NCBI GenBank assembly: GCA_016716365.1
Contig: JADJWM010000018.1
Span: forward strand, 806,001-870,000
DNA: 64,000 nucleotides
From: Chloracidobacterium sp.
Lineage (GTDB): Bacteria > Acidobacteriota > Blastocatellia > Pyrinomonadales > Pyrinomonadaceae
Direction of reading: 5' to 3'
The position numbers were made by a program, and so were the translations under genes. Positions 44,556 to 52,894 of this stretch are shown here, piece after piece (position 1 is the first letter of the stretch; every line of letters begins with the position of its first letter). The notes beneath the pieces are model-generated. The model saw only the letters and a program-made list of their open reading frames with translations. It was not told the origin of the DNA and made no database searches.

Positions 44556-46313
44556 ATGTTCAGATCTTCGATCACTTTCATATTCGCAGTTATCGTTCTC
44601 TTAGGCTCCGCGGCTAAAGGGCAGGACCCATCGCCCACGCCGACACCGTTCCCGCTGCCGACCCCGATCATCCCGGATGCCCAGCTTCCGACGGATCCGC
44701 CGCCCATCGCTCCCAGTTTTCAGGCTCCGCCGCGCCCGTTGCCAAGTTCTGAACGGGTCGGGGTCGACATTGCGAACCAGATGCCGCTCTCGCTCAAACA
44801 GGCGATCGAGATGGCTCTCCGCAACAACAACGACATCGACATCTCAAGAAACGATGTTCAGATCGCCGAATTCAACCTTCGCGCCGCTCAGGGTGTTTAC
44901 GATCCTGTGATGGGTTCCGAAAGCTATTATGAGAAAACCACCATCCCCACCGCCTCGCTGATCGGCGGTGCGGTCAACGGTGCCGTGACCCAGACACGCT
45001 ATTTTGGGAACGCGGGCGTGAGCGGTTCGGTACCTTGGTTTGGCGGAAATTATACGGCCCGATTCGATTCGACGCGGAACACGACGAGCAACACCAATTC
45101 TTTCCTTAATCCGCAATACCCGACGGTGCTGAATTTCACCTACACCCAGCCCCTTTTTCGGAACCTAAGGACAGACAATAACCGCCGGCTGATCGAGATA
45201 GGCAGAAAGAACCTGAGTTTGAGCGACGTTCAGTTCCGGCAGCGAGCAATCGATGTGATCGCGCAGGTCGAGCAGGCATATTGGAACCTCGCGTTTGCGT
45301 TGAGGAACCTCCAGGTCCAGATCGATGCTGTAAAACAGGCACGGACACAGCTTGAAAGTAACCAAAGACAGGTCGAAAAGGGAATTCTTGCACCGATCGA
45401 CGTTGTGGCCGCGACCGCACAGATAACCAATTTCGAACAGGGAGTTTACATTGCCCAGGAGGAAGTCACCAGAGCAGAAAATGGGCTAAAAACGCTGCTA
45501 TTGTCGGACCGCAGTTCGGCAGATTGGAGGAGGCCGATCACCCCTGTATCGCCGGTGAGCCTTGAACCGCCGCGGATGGGGCTCGAGATCGCACTGACGG
45601 AGGCATTGAAGAACCGTCCCGAGATCACCGAGCTTGAGACCAACCTCGCGATCAACGAGATCAACGAAGATTACTTCCGTGACCAGACGAAGCCGCAGAT
45701 CGACCTTGTCGGCTCCTACACGTCACAAGGACTAGCCGGTACCGAGACGCCTGCGGCGATCAATCCCGCAACAGGACTCAGCCGCGTGCCGCCAAATCTG
45801 GTCGGCGGTTATTTTAACTCGCTCGGCAACCTGATCGCCTTCGATTATCCGACCTACCGGGTGGGGGTTTCTATCAGCCTGCCGTGGGGAAATACGACTG
45901 CGAAGGCAAATCTGGGAAGGACACTTGTAGAAAAGACTCGTTTGGGGAACCAGCGGGCACAGACCGAACAGATCATCGAAGCTGAGGTCCGCAATGCCGC
46001 ACAGGCTCTCAGGTCGGCCGAGGCTGCACTCGCCTCGGCGACCGCGTCGAGGTCTGCTTCGGAACAGCTGCTCGCCAGCGAGGAACGCCAGTTCGCCGCG
46101 GGCACAACGACCACTTATCTTGTCCTGCAAAGGCAAAATGATCTTCGTCTCGCCCGCAGCCGCGAGCTCCTGGCGCAGACGACACTTAACCGTGCGATCT
46201 CGGAATTTCAGCGAGCGACGGGCACCACGTTGTCGGCAAATAACGTTACGGTGTCATCTACCGGCAATCGTGATGTGCGGATAACGAAGGGCCTGTCAAA
46301 GTTCTTCAAATAG
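44556..46313 (+). CDS. TolC-family outer membrane efflux channel
   Basis: About 585 residues from the ATG at 44556 (MFRSSITFIFAVIVLL), with AAGGAA 9 nt upstream; a longer frame from 44460 lacks a signal peptide. Signal peptide ends at SAAKGQ, followed by a proline-rich linker (PTPTPFPLPTPIIP). Two OEP repeats: LSLKQAIEMALRNNNDIDISRNDVQIAEFNLRAAQG and LEIALTEALKNRPEITELE..., with channel-forming coiled coils. No lipobox. Starts about 60 nt after the pump stop in the same direction, completing the operon. Confidence 0.93.
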   Translation: MFRSSITFIFAVIVLLGSAAKGQDPSPTPTPFPLPTPIIPDAQLPTDPPPIAPSFQAPPRPLPSSERVGVDIANQMPLSLKQAIEMALRNNNDIDISRNDVQIAEFNLRAAQGVYDPVMGSESYYEKTTIPTASLIGGAVNGAVTQTRYFGNAGVSGSVPWFGGNYTARFDSTRNTTSNTNSFLNPQYPTVLNFTYTQPLFRNLRTDNNRRLIEIGRKNLSLSDVQFRQRAIDVIAQVEQAYWNLAFALRNLQVQIDAVKQARTQLESNQRQVEKGILAPIDVVAATAQITNFEQGVYIAQEEVTRAENGLKTLLLSDRSSADWRRPITPVSPVSLEPPRMGLEIALTEALKNRPEITELETNLAINEINEDYFRDQTKPQIDLVGSYTSQGLAGTETPAAINPATGLSRVPPNLVGGYFNSLGNLIAFDYPTYRVGVSISLPWGNTTAKANLGRTLVEKTRLGNQRAQTEQIIEAEVRNAAQALRSAEAALASATASRSASEQLLASEERQFAAGTTTTYLVLQRQNDLRLARSRELLAQTTLNRAISEFQRATGTTLSANNVTVSSTGNRDVRITKGLSKFFK

Positions 46314-46427
46314 TAGGTCGCCGCCACTTTTCTTTTACTTTCTAGTCGTCCTCCACGAAACGATCTCCCCACGGACAATAGCGCCGCGGGGCCGGTCCAG
46401 CCGATGCCGGATGGCCGATCAGGACAA

Positions 46428-46461
46428 AAAGGTGCGAAGACCGTAAGGTATTCGCACCTTT
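46428..46461. terminator. Bidirectional terminator between TolC and the unknown minus-strand gene
   Basis: A perfect 11-bp stem, AAAGGTGCGAA with TTCGCACCTTT, around a 12-nt loop, with A-rich left and T-containing right flanks. It lies between two convergent genes, 115 nt after TolC and 27 nt after the stop of the minus gene. Confidence 0.85.
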
Positions 46462-46487
46462 CGACATTTAGGCTCGGCCTACCATTT

Positions 46488-47387
46488 CTAAGGGCGCGGA
46501 GGCGGTGCTTGCGCCTGCGGTTTGGGCATACTGTACGGGTCAGCGTTCGTCGCCAAGAAAGATTCGAGCTGGATCGGGTCCGCAACGGTCTTTGCGACCA
46601 AAGCCAGTTTCGTCTTGATGGTCGTCCATTGCGCGTTCTCGGTATCCGCAATGTCCTGAACGTGGCAGTAATGCGAACAGTTAAGGTGGCGCTTGTTCAT
46701 GAATAACTCGCCATCACCTTTCTTAGCTTTCTCCGCTTTATCCGCTTCGGTGGCTTCTGCGTCGATGGCGGTCTGGAACTTGCCGCCCAAACTCGTCTTG
46801 AATTTATTTATCTCATCCTTTTGTTTGTCTGCCCACTTAAGACATTCAACCATTGCGTCTCTAAGTCCGCCGGCACTGAGCATCAGGATATTATATCGCC
46901 GTTCCGCCTGGGCTAATGCCTCGGCGAGCTCGAGCCAGGCATCGCAGGGCTTTGCTTCTTTCTGTTTTGCCGTATAGACGCCGTCGATCCCCGAGACCTT
47001 TTGGTTCAATTGTTCGATCGCCTCCTTCAGCTTCCACCGGTATCGATCAAGGTCGCCGACATCGAGCTCTTTGAGCGTGAACTTGACCTTATCTTCGTCG
47101 GTCGTTGCCGCCGTGAGGCTCCGCTTGTGAAGGTGAGATCGGACCTTCTTTTCCACGGCTTGCTGGGCCACGTTGATGAGGCTTGTGGCGATACTCGGTA
47201 TGGGTATTGCCGAGATCCCGAGCCGAAGCAGCATGGTCCCGACGGCTGCGCCCTTCGACATAGCCGAGCCCTTCGTACTAAGGGCACTGCGCAAGGCGTG
47301 CAACTTAGGCGAATGCTTGACCCGCATGGCAACGGACTTGTTATTTACACGTTGTGCTGCATAATCCCAAATTGTTGGTAATGTCAT
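46488..47387 (-). CDS. Unknown protein with glycine-rich hydrophobic patch and coiled coil
   Basis: 299 residues from the ATG at 47387 (MTLPTIWDYAAQ), preceded by AAGGAG 7 nt upstream, so the start is well supported. Residues about 45-80 are a mildly hydrophobic Gly/Ala/Ile/Pro segment (SKGAAVGTMLLRLGISAIPIPSIATSLINVAQQ). The middle and end are charged helices (VKFTLKELDVGDLDRYRWKLKEAIEQLNQKVSG, WADKQKDEINKFKTSLGGKFQTAID). The region NKRHLNCSHYCHVQD contains His/Cys that could bind metal. The C-terminus is PKPQAQAPPPRP. No signal peptide. I do not recognise a family. A membrane-active (pore-like) or scaffold role is possible but unproven. Confidence 0.75.
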   Translation of the reverse strand: MTLPTIWDYAAQRVNNKSVAMRVKHSPKLHALRSALSTKGSAMSKGAAVGTMLLRLGISAIPIPSIATSLINVAQQAVEKKVRSHLHKRSLTAATTDEDKVKFTLKELDVGDLDRYRWKLKEAIEQLNQKVSGIDGVYTAKQKEAKPCDAWLELAEALAQAERRYNILMLSAGGLRDAMVECLKWADKQKDEINKFKTSLGGKFQTAIDAEATEADKAEKAKKGDGELFMNKRHLNCSHYCHVQDIADTENAQWTTIKTKLALVAKTVADPIQLESFLATNADPYSMPKPQAQAPPPRP

Positions 47388-47709
47388 TCTTGACTCCTTG
47401 AATTTACGGTTTCCAAGACAGAACGGACCGGGACCGACCAGGGGCGTGGGAAACGACCACTTTACTTTCCAAGGTACCGAAGTGCGAGTGAACGAGACGA
47501 AAAGTAGCATGGAGTCGGGATAACGTCAACAAGAAAATTCTTGGGTTCCTAGACCTTGCAGTTTCCGGTCCCAGCATCTCCACGGGGGTTGGCCCGTCCG
47601 TCCGGTCACCACGGATCCGATGACGGTTTTGAGCAAGGTCATTTCGAGGTCAATTTGCTTGCAATGCATGCTATCATTTTCCTGTCCCGCCCGGAGGTAT
47701 AGCGAATCC
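47388..47709. other. Intergenic region between divergent unknown genes
   Basis: About 320 nt separating the unknown gene and the secreted protein gene. Both need promoters here. No repeat, hairpin or RNA gene recognised. Confidence 0.4.
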
Positions 47710-48480
47710 ATGCGAATTTTTTCCTCGATATTGACCACTTTCCTTGCCGCTGCGGTTTTCTCCGTCGTTGCATTTGCGCAGGACCCCCCAGAGCAGCCCG
47801 AGCCGCCAAAGCCAAAGGAGGCGGCCGCTGAACAGAAGCCTGCTCCGTGTCCAAAGCTTGCGGTCAAGGGCCCGGGGGGCCGGTCGGTCCGCGACGGTGC
47901 GCCGGTCATTTTCTCAGCCGAGATCGCCGGCGGCGACCCGAGCATAACCCCGACTATACTCTGGTCGGTGACGGCCGGTGTGATCAAGGCCGGCCAGGGT
48001 GAGAGGCGGATCGAGGTCGATTCGACCGGAGCTGGGGCATATCGACAGATAAATGCGGAGCTCTGGGTCGGTGGGTATGCCCCCGAGTGCCCGACGACTG
48101 CATCTGCAATGGTCAGGGTTGCCCCAAGGCCGACCATGGTCGATGAATTCGGCGAATTGTCGCCTGAAAAGGAAGGCGAACGGATAATCGCGGCTGCCGG
48201 GCACCTTGCTGAACCCGGCGACTCTCTCCAGATAATCGTCTACTCTGGGCGCTCGAGCGTTCGAGGATTTGCCGCCGCCGCCCAAAAGCGGATGGCCACG
48301 CAGCTTGCCGACAGTGAGCTTCCGCTAAACCGGATTCGTGTCGTCGACGGGGGCTATAGGGAACAGCCGGCTTATGAGCTTTGGTTGGTCCCTGAGGGCT
48401 CAGAATCACCCCGTCCAACGCCAACCATAGACCGCCGCGAGATCCAAACACCACCGCGGACGACGACGCGCCGGCCTTAG
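47710..48480 (+). CDS. Exported protein of unknown function
   Basis: 256 residues from the ATG at 47710 (MRIFSSILTTFLAAAVFSVVAFAQ) with GGAGG about 12 nt upstream. A signal peptide is followed by a Pro/Glu linker (QDPPEQPEPPKPKEAAAEQKP), a beta-rich domain (SVRDGAPVIFSAEIAGGDPSI, ILWSVTAGVIKAGQG) and a C-terminal domain (SLQIIVYSGRSSVRGFAAAAQKRMATQLADSELPLNRIRVVDGGYREQPAYELWLVPEG). The second domain resembles the OmpA-like/'accessory' fold often seen in these bacteria, but I cannot assign it. The tail is Pro/Thr/Arg-rich. Confidence 0.75.
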   Translation: MRIFSSILTTFLAAAVFSVVAFAQDPPEQPEPPKPKEAAAEQKPAPCPKLAVKGPGGRSVRDGAPVIFSAEIAGGDPSITPTILWSVTAGVIKAGQGERRIEVDSTGAGAYRQINAELWVGGYAPECPTTASAMVRVAPRPTMVDEFGELSPEKEGERIIAAAGHLAEPGDSLQIIVYSGRSSVRGFAAAAQKRMATQLADSELPLNRIRVVDGGYREQPAYELWLVPEGSESPRPTPTIDRREIQTPPRTTTRRP

Positions 48481-49098
48481 TACCTGTCATGTAGAGAAAC
48501 CTACGATCGACCTGATGGCTGTGATAGGAGCGAGAAAGGCAGGTTGCGGGTCCTGGTCTTTATTTACTCATTGTTTTGAGGATCGTAGTTTTCGGCGAAA
48601 CCAAATCTTCGCGCGCATTTTTAAGTTCTCATTGTTCTCAAGGGTCTGAAGGAGGGGACACGTTAAGCTCCCTCGGCAGAGGTATAACAATTCCTTTAAG
48701 TGCCGGCCCGGGCGACCTAAGGCTCCTAGAGGTTCTTCTGGGCTGTGTTTCTCCAGGCGGCCGCCAAGATCTGCCGGACCGTCGCTTCATCCACATTCGC
48801 GAACTTGACCATAGTCAAGCCGTTTTACCCCCAATCAACCGTGGCGGCCTCGAACGCGGCCCTTTAGGCACGCGTCAAAAGTGTCTTTAGCTCCCGCTTC
48901 AGCTTTACCCTCCAGTTCGGATCCCGGGGCGAAGATTTCCAGTCGCACGCCTCCGGACCTTCCCCTTATTTTTCAAGGAACAGCAGGGCAATTCAATCTT
49001 TTTAGCATTCGGTCGGGCAACACTTGTCGTTCCGGTGGCTTGTGATCGGGATCTGATTACGGTTCCCCGTTTCCAGCCAGGGGCTGCTGCACGATTTC
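48481..49098. other. Long gap with degraded sequence
   Basis: About 620 nt without an intact gene. It contains a remnant resembling the end of an MmcQ/YjbR-type gene (48726-48827, minus). Two related stretches with TTCTCATTGTT/TTACTCATTGTT wording lie near 48565-48640. The only long frame (48576-48890, +) shows no family. It probably represents decayed genes. Confidence 0.5.
48726..48827 (-). pseudogene. Remnant of an MmcQ/YjbR-like gene C-terminus
   Basis: On the minus strand the sequence reads MVKFANVDEATVRQILAAAW and then RNTAQKNL before a stop at 48726. This matches the usual 'V(R)FANVDEA..R.L...AWR..APKKL' ending of MmcQ/YjbR-family proteins. Upstream the same frame contains a stop within 20 codons and no recognisable N-terminus, so only a fragment survives. 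Confidence 0.35.
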
Positions 49099-50634
49099 AT
49101 GAGAATTGAATATATCTGTCACGCCTGCCTATTGATAGAGACCGAGGATCTGCGGATAGCAACCGATCCATGGTTTGATGGACCCGCATTTTGCGGCCAG
49201 TGGCATGTCTTTCCGAAACCGGTAAACACTGAAAAATTGAACGCGGCAGATACTATCCTGATCTCGCATGGTCACGAGGACCATTTGCACGAGAATACGC
49301 TGCGCTCGCTTCCGAAAACTGCCCGGGTCTTCTATCCATACAGCTTTTTCGGCGGAGCCAAGGAATATATAGAAGGGCTTGGGTTCGACAACGTTACCGA
49401 AGCTGTCACCCTGAAACAATACAAGATATCGCCTAAGACATCGATAACTTTCATCATCAATTCTCATGACAGCATCATGGTCATCGAGAGCGGCGGTGAG
49501 GTCCTGGTGAATCTGAACGATGCTCTGCATTCATCGCCAGCAAAGGTAATTGATTTTTATCTAAACCTGATCCGCGAGCGGTGGAGAAAGATCGACTACG
49601 TTTTCTGCGGCTTTGGCGGGGCGAGTTATTTCCCGAACACAATGCACTTTGCTGGGAAGGACGATTGGGAACGCGGGATCGTCCGCGAGCAGTTGTTCGT
49701 GCACAATTTCTGTCGGATCGTGGACGGGCTCAAGCCAAAGATCGCGGTGCCGTTTGCAGCGGACTTTGTGCTTTTGTCGGATCAACAGCGATGGATAAAC
49801 GAGGCCAGGTTCCCGCGGAACAAGATTGCCGGCTATTATGCAACCCACTTTGGACCAATCGGTCAGGGCCCGCGGATCGAGGATATGTATTCAGGCGACG
49901 TCCTGGAGAACGGCGAAGTGAAAAAGCGATCGCCATACCGGAAGCAAATGGTCGATAATGACCTGCTCCACCTTATTGAGGTGCAGTATGCTGAAGAGAT
50001 CGCCGCGAGATGTGGCCGCCGGTTCATAGACGAAAGTGAGACCGAACAGTTGGTTGAGCGTCTGCAGGCGAATGCAGAAAAGCGGAAGACCCTCTTCAGC
50101 CCAAAGCGGATCAAGGACTTGAAGTTCAGCCTGCACCTCACCGATGTGGCCAAGAACCAATATGTCAACATTCAGGTCCAACCGGAGAAGGTCATCGTCG
50201 AGAGAAGCGGCGAACCGGCAAAAGACAGCCTGCTGACAATGAAACTGTCGAGCGAGATACTTCGATACTCGATCTCAAGCGATTGGGGTGCCGATGTCAT
50301 TTGCCTCGGTTACGGGGCCGAGATCGAACTCTCAGCGACAAAGCTCGGCGAGATCGACAAAGAAAATATCTGCATGAACCTGCTGGCTTGCTATCCCACC
50401 ATCTCTGACCTCAAGAAGGCGCCGCTCCGGACGCTTCAATTTTTGTTGATCAACCCGCCACGGTTTACGAGATACATAAGAAAGTTGAAAAAATTCAACC
50501 TTCAAAGTGAAAATTACAACCGAAAGACCTGGCTGGTAAATGACGTCGGCGAGATCCGTAAGAACTATGGCCTGCCTGACCTTGCCCCGGAATTCCGCCA
50601 CGGAAGCAAAATGGGCCTTCAACGCGCCGGCTGA
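49099..50634 (+). CDS. MBL-fold metallohydrolase (UlaG/CMP-Neu5Ac-hydroxylase-like) with C-terminal extension
   Basis: 511 residues. N-terminal metallo-beta-lactamase fold: GHACLLIE-like CHACLLIETEDLRIATDPWFDGPAF, metal motif SHGHEDHLHENTL, and NSHDSIMVIESGGEVLVNLNDAL. The pattern (SHGHEDHLH, FGGASYFPNTMHF, PFAADF) is that of the CMP-N-acetylneuraminate-monooxygenase-like MBL group without an obvious Rieske domain. The C-terminal 200 residues include a SCP2-like or lipid-binding-like stretch (VNIQVQPEKVIVERSGEPAKDSLLTMKLSSEILRYSISSDWGADVICLGYGAEIEL). The reaction is unknown. Alone between a degraded gap and a repeat copy. Confidence 0.8.
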   Translation: MRIEYICHACLLIETEDLRIATDPWFDGPAFCGQWHVFPKPVNTEKLNAADTILISHGHEDHLHENTLRSLPKTARVFYPYSFFGGAKEYIEGLGFDNVTEAVTLKQYKISPKTSITFIINSHDSIMVIESGGEVLVNLNDALHSSPAKVIDFYLNLIRERWRKIDYVFCGFGGASYFPNTMHFAGKDDWERGIVREQLFVHNFCRIVDGLKPKIAVPFAADFVLLSDQQRWINEARFPRNKIAGYYATHFGPIGQGPRIEDMYSGDVLENGEVKKRSPYRKQMVDNDLLHLIEVQYAEEIAARCGRRFIDESETEQLVERLQANAEKRKTLFSPKRIKDLKFSLHLTDVAKNQYVNIQVQPEKVIVERSGEPAKDSLLTMKLSSEILRYSISSDWGADVICLGYGAEIELSATKLGEIDKENICMNLLACYPTISDLKKAPLRTLQFLLINPPRFTRYIRKLKKFNLQSENYNRKTWLVNDVGEIRKNYGLPDLAPEFRHGSKMGLQRAG

Positions 50635-50829
50635 TCGAGACCATTTCTGAAATTCCTCACATTCTCTCGCTTGGAGTTCGACCTCTAGTGGTGGTTGGGC
50701 CTGGTACGCAAGACCTCCGCTTGTTTGCTTGGGATACGATGCGGCCGTCCGAGAACGCGTGATCTTCTGGATTGGCCGTTCAAACGTCCGCCGGAATGCG
50801 AAGTTGAGCGGAGCCGGAGCCGCATTCCA

Positions 50830-50873
50830 GCCCGCCAGCCGAACCGCTGTCACCCTTCATAAGACAAGGGGGA
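50830..50873. repeat. Diverged copy of the double-hairpin element
   Basis: Sequence CAGCCGAACCGCTGTCACCC followed by a short spacer and AAGGGGG aligns to the element in the dehydrogenase at 16495-16550. The order is the same: CAGCCG-type arm, complementary arm, CCACCC-like link, C-run arm, G-run arm. About 20 of 26 positions match across the first half with one gap; the second hairpin is weaker (CCCTT/AAGGG). It lies in the gap between convergent MBL and pilT genes. Confidence 0.6.
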
Positions 50874-50881
50874 TCAAGGAG

Positions 50882-52690
50882 TTAGATCTTGTACCCGCCC
50901 TTTGTCAGCATTGCTTCAAAACCTGTTTTATCGACAGCTTTCAGATACGCATCACGCGGTTCGACCAGGTCTTTTTGGACAAGATCGTATAAGGCGTCAT
51001 TGAGCATGACCATGCCGTGGCCGCGACCGGTCTGCATGGCAGAAGCGATCTGAAAGGTTTTACCTTCGCGGATCAGGTTCGAAATGGCGGGCGTCACGAT
51101 CAGGACTTCCAACGCGGCGACCCGGCCGCCGCCCTTTTTCGGCAGCAAGGTCTGGGCGACGACGCCTTTCAGCGATTCGCTGAGCATGACCCGAACCTGC
51201 TGTTGGCGGTCGGCGGGGAACTGGTCGATGATGCGGTCGACGGTTGAGACGGCGGTAGTCGTGTGCAGCGTACCGAAGACGAGGTGGCCTGTCTCGGCGG
51301 TCTCGATCGCGATCGAGATCGTCTCAAGATCACGCATTTCGCCGACTAGGATGATGTCCGGGTCTTCGCGAAGCGCGGCACGGAGCGCGTCCTTGAAAGA
51401 CATCGTGTGGTTGTGCACCTCGCGTTGGTTAACCAGGCACTTGATGTTCTCGTGAACGAATTCGACCGGGTCCTCAATGGTGATGATGTGGTCTTCGCGC
51501 GACATGTTGATGTGATTCACCATGGCGCAAAGTGTGGTGGATTTCCCTGAGCCGGTCGGCCCGGTCACAACGACCAACCCTTTGGACAGGTCGCAAAGGC
51601 CCATGATCGCGTCCGACAGGCCGAGCTGTTCGGCCGTGGTCATCTTCGACGGGATGATGCGGAAAACGGCACCCATTCCTTTCCGGTCCATGAAAATGTT
51701 CGAACGGAACCGCGCGAGCCCGGGTATCTCATAGGCGAAGTCGCTGTCTCGCCTTACTTCAAATTCTTCCTTATTCCTTTCGGGCATGATCGAATGAAGA
51801 AGATCCTTCATTGAATCCTCGTCGAGTACACCCTCCGCGGACTCCAGCTTTTGCATTCGCCCGTCCTTCCTTACTATCGGCGGCATTCCGACCGAAAGGT
51901 GCAGGTCCGATGCTCCGGCCTCCGCCATTGCATGGAAAAGGCCCTCCATTCTGTCGCGCGCCGGTTGATTCTGAGAACGCCGCTCTCCCACCCGACGGTC
52001 CGCGACCTCTGTCGAAACGCAGGGATCGGCCGAGAAGACGGGCTCAGGAGCCGCGGTTGGCTCCGGGTCATAGTTAGAGCCCGGTTCTTCAACGGGAGGA
52101 ATGTAGGCCGGTTCCGCCTTCAGGTCTTCGAACGAGATCTCGCCGACAGAGGCAAAGGTCTGGCTCTCGCCCCTCGGGGAGTCGGCCACAACCGGATCAG
52201 GGCCATGGCTCCATTGTTCGCTCGCCGGCTCGCTCTGGAGCGGCATTCCTGAATTGTCGATCGGCTGAAGGTCGATCGGGGGGAAAGCGTCGGCCTGAGC
52301 CGGGATCTCGATCATCGGTGGTTCAAGCACCTCTGGTACCTCGGAAGCGCCGGCCGGTTCCGGGACTGCCTGAGTGGCCGCCTGGCCGCCCAGCATCGGT
52401 TTGATCGTTACGTTGAACCCGGCCGGGGACTTCTGGACGGTGAAGCTGAATTCGCCATGATTGCTCGGATGCACGAATTGGACCAATTGCTGATTCGGCA
52501 GTTCTTGTTTGGTCTCGGCAGGGATCACGGGAAAGACCATCATGCTGATCTGCGATCCCTGCAGCGGCACCGTTTCAAGCTCGACATCTCCCTCGGCCGA
52601 GACCATGTAAGGGTTCGTGTTCGGTATCAACCGAAGCTCATATGCGGAACTGGAGACAAGTTGCTCTAGGTATCTACTTAGCTGGTCCAT
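50882..52690 (-). CDS. pilT: PilT-family type IV pilus retraction ATPase with a long N-terminal extension
   Basis: 602 residues; typical PilT has about 350. The C-terminal 365 residues are PilT: SDLHLSVGMPPIVRKDGRMQ, FRSNIFMDRKGMGAVFRIIP, Walker A GPTGSGKST (about 376-384), IEDPVEFVHENIKCLVNQREVH, Walker B DPDIILVGEMRDLETI, HTTTAVSTVDRIIDQFP. The first 100 residues (SSAYELRLIPNTNPYMVSAEGDVEL...) follow the pattern of a PilT N-terminal PAS-like domain, so a degenerate second copy appears fused ahead. A Pro/Glu-rich linker of about 140 residues joins them. It should power pilus retraction on the cytoplasmic face. No other pilus genes are in the window. Confidence 0.9.
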   Translation of the reverse strand: MDQLSRYLEQLVSSSAYELRLIPNTNPYMVSAEGDVELETVPLQGSQISMMVFPVIPAETKQELPNQQLVQFVHPSNHGEFSFTVQKSPAGFNVTIKPMLGGQAATQAVPEPAGASEVPEVLEPPMIEIPAQADAFPPIDLQPIDNSGMPLQSEPASEQWSHGPDPVVADSPRGESQTFASVGEISFEDLKAEPAYIPPVEEPGSNYDPEPTAAPEPVFSADPCVSTEVADRRVGERRSQNQPARDRMEGLFHAMAEAGASDLHLSVGMPPIVRKDGRMQKLESAEGVLDEDSMKDLLHSIMPERNKEEFEVRRDSDFAYEIPGLARFRSNIFMDRKGMGAVFRIIPSKMTTAEQLGLSDAIMGLCDLSKGLVVVTGPTGSGKSTTLCAMVNHINMSREDHIITIEDPVEFVHENIKCLVNQREVHNHTMSFKDALRAALREDPDIILVGEMRDLETISIAIETAETGHLVFGTLHTTTAVSTVDRIIDQFPADRQQQVRVMLSESLKGVVAQTLLPKKGGGRVAALEVLIVTPAISNLIREGKTFQIASAMQTGRGHGMVMLNDALYDLVQKDLVEPRDAYLKAVDKTGFEAMLTKGGYKI

Positions 52691-52894
52691 AGCGAATGTT
52701 TCATGGGATCGGGAGGGGTGGATATCCGGTGAGTGCAGGAGACTCAGCAGGAATTATAACACTGCTAAACAGCGTTTGTCACCAGTTTTCGGCTCATCGA
52801 AGGGGATCGCTCCCACGTGCCCGGAACCGATTTTCGTATCGTGGTGTGCTCTGCTATCTTTGTGGAAAACGATCCTTCGAACCGGAGACAAAAT

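Noticed and set aside
48576..48890. A 104-residue plus-strand open frame in the degraded gap
   Set aside because: No family similarity and it overlaps the MmcQ/YjbR remnant on the other strand.
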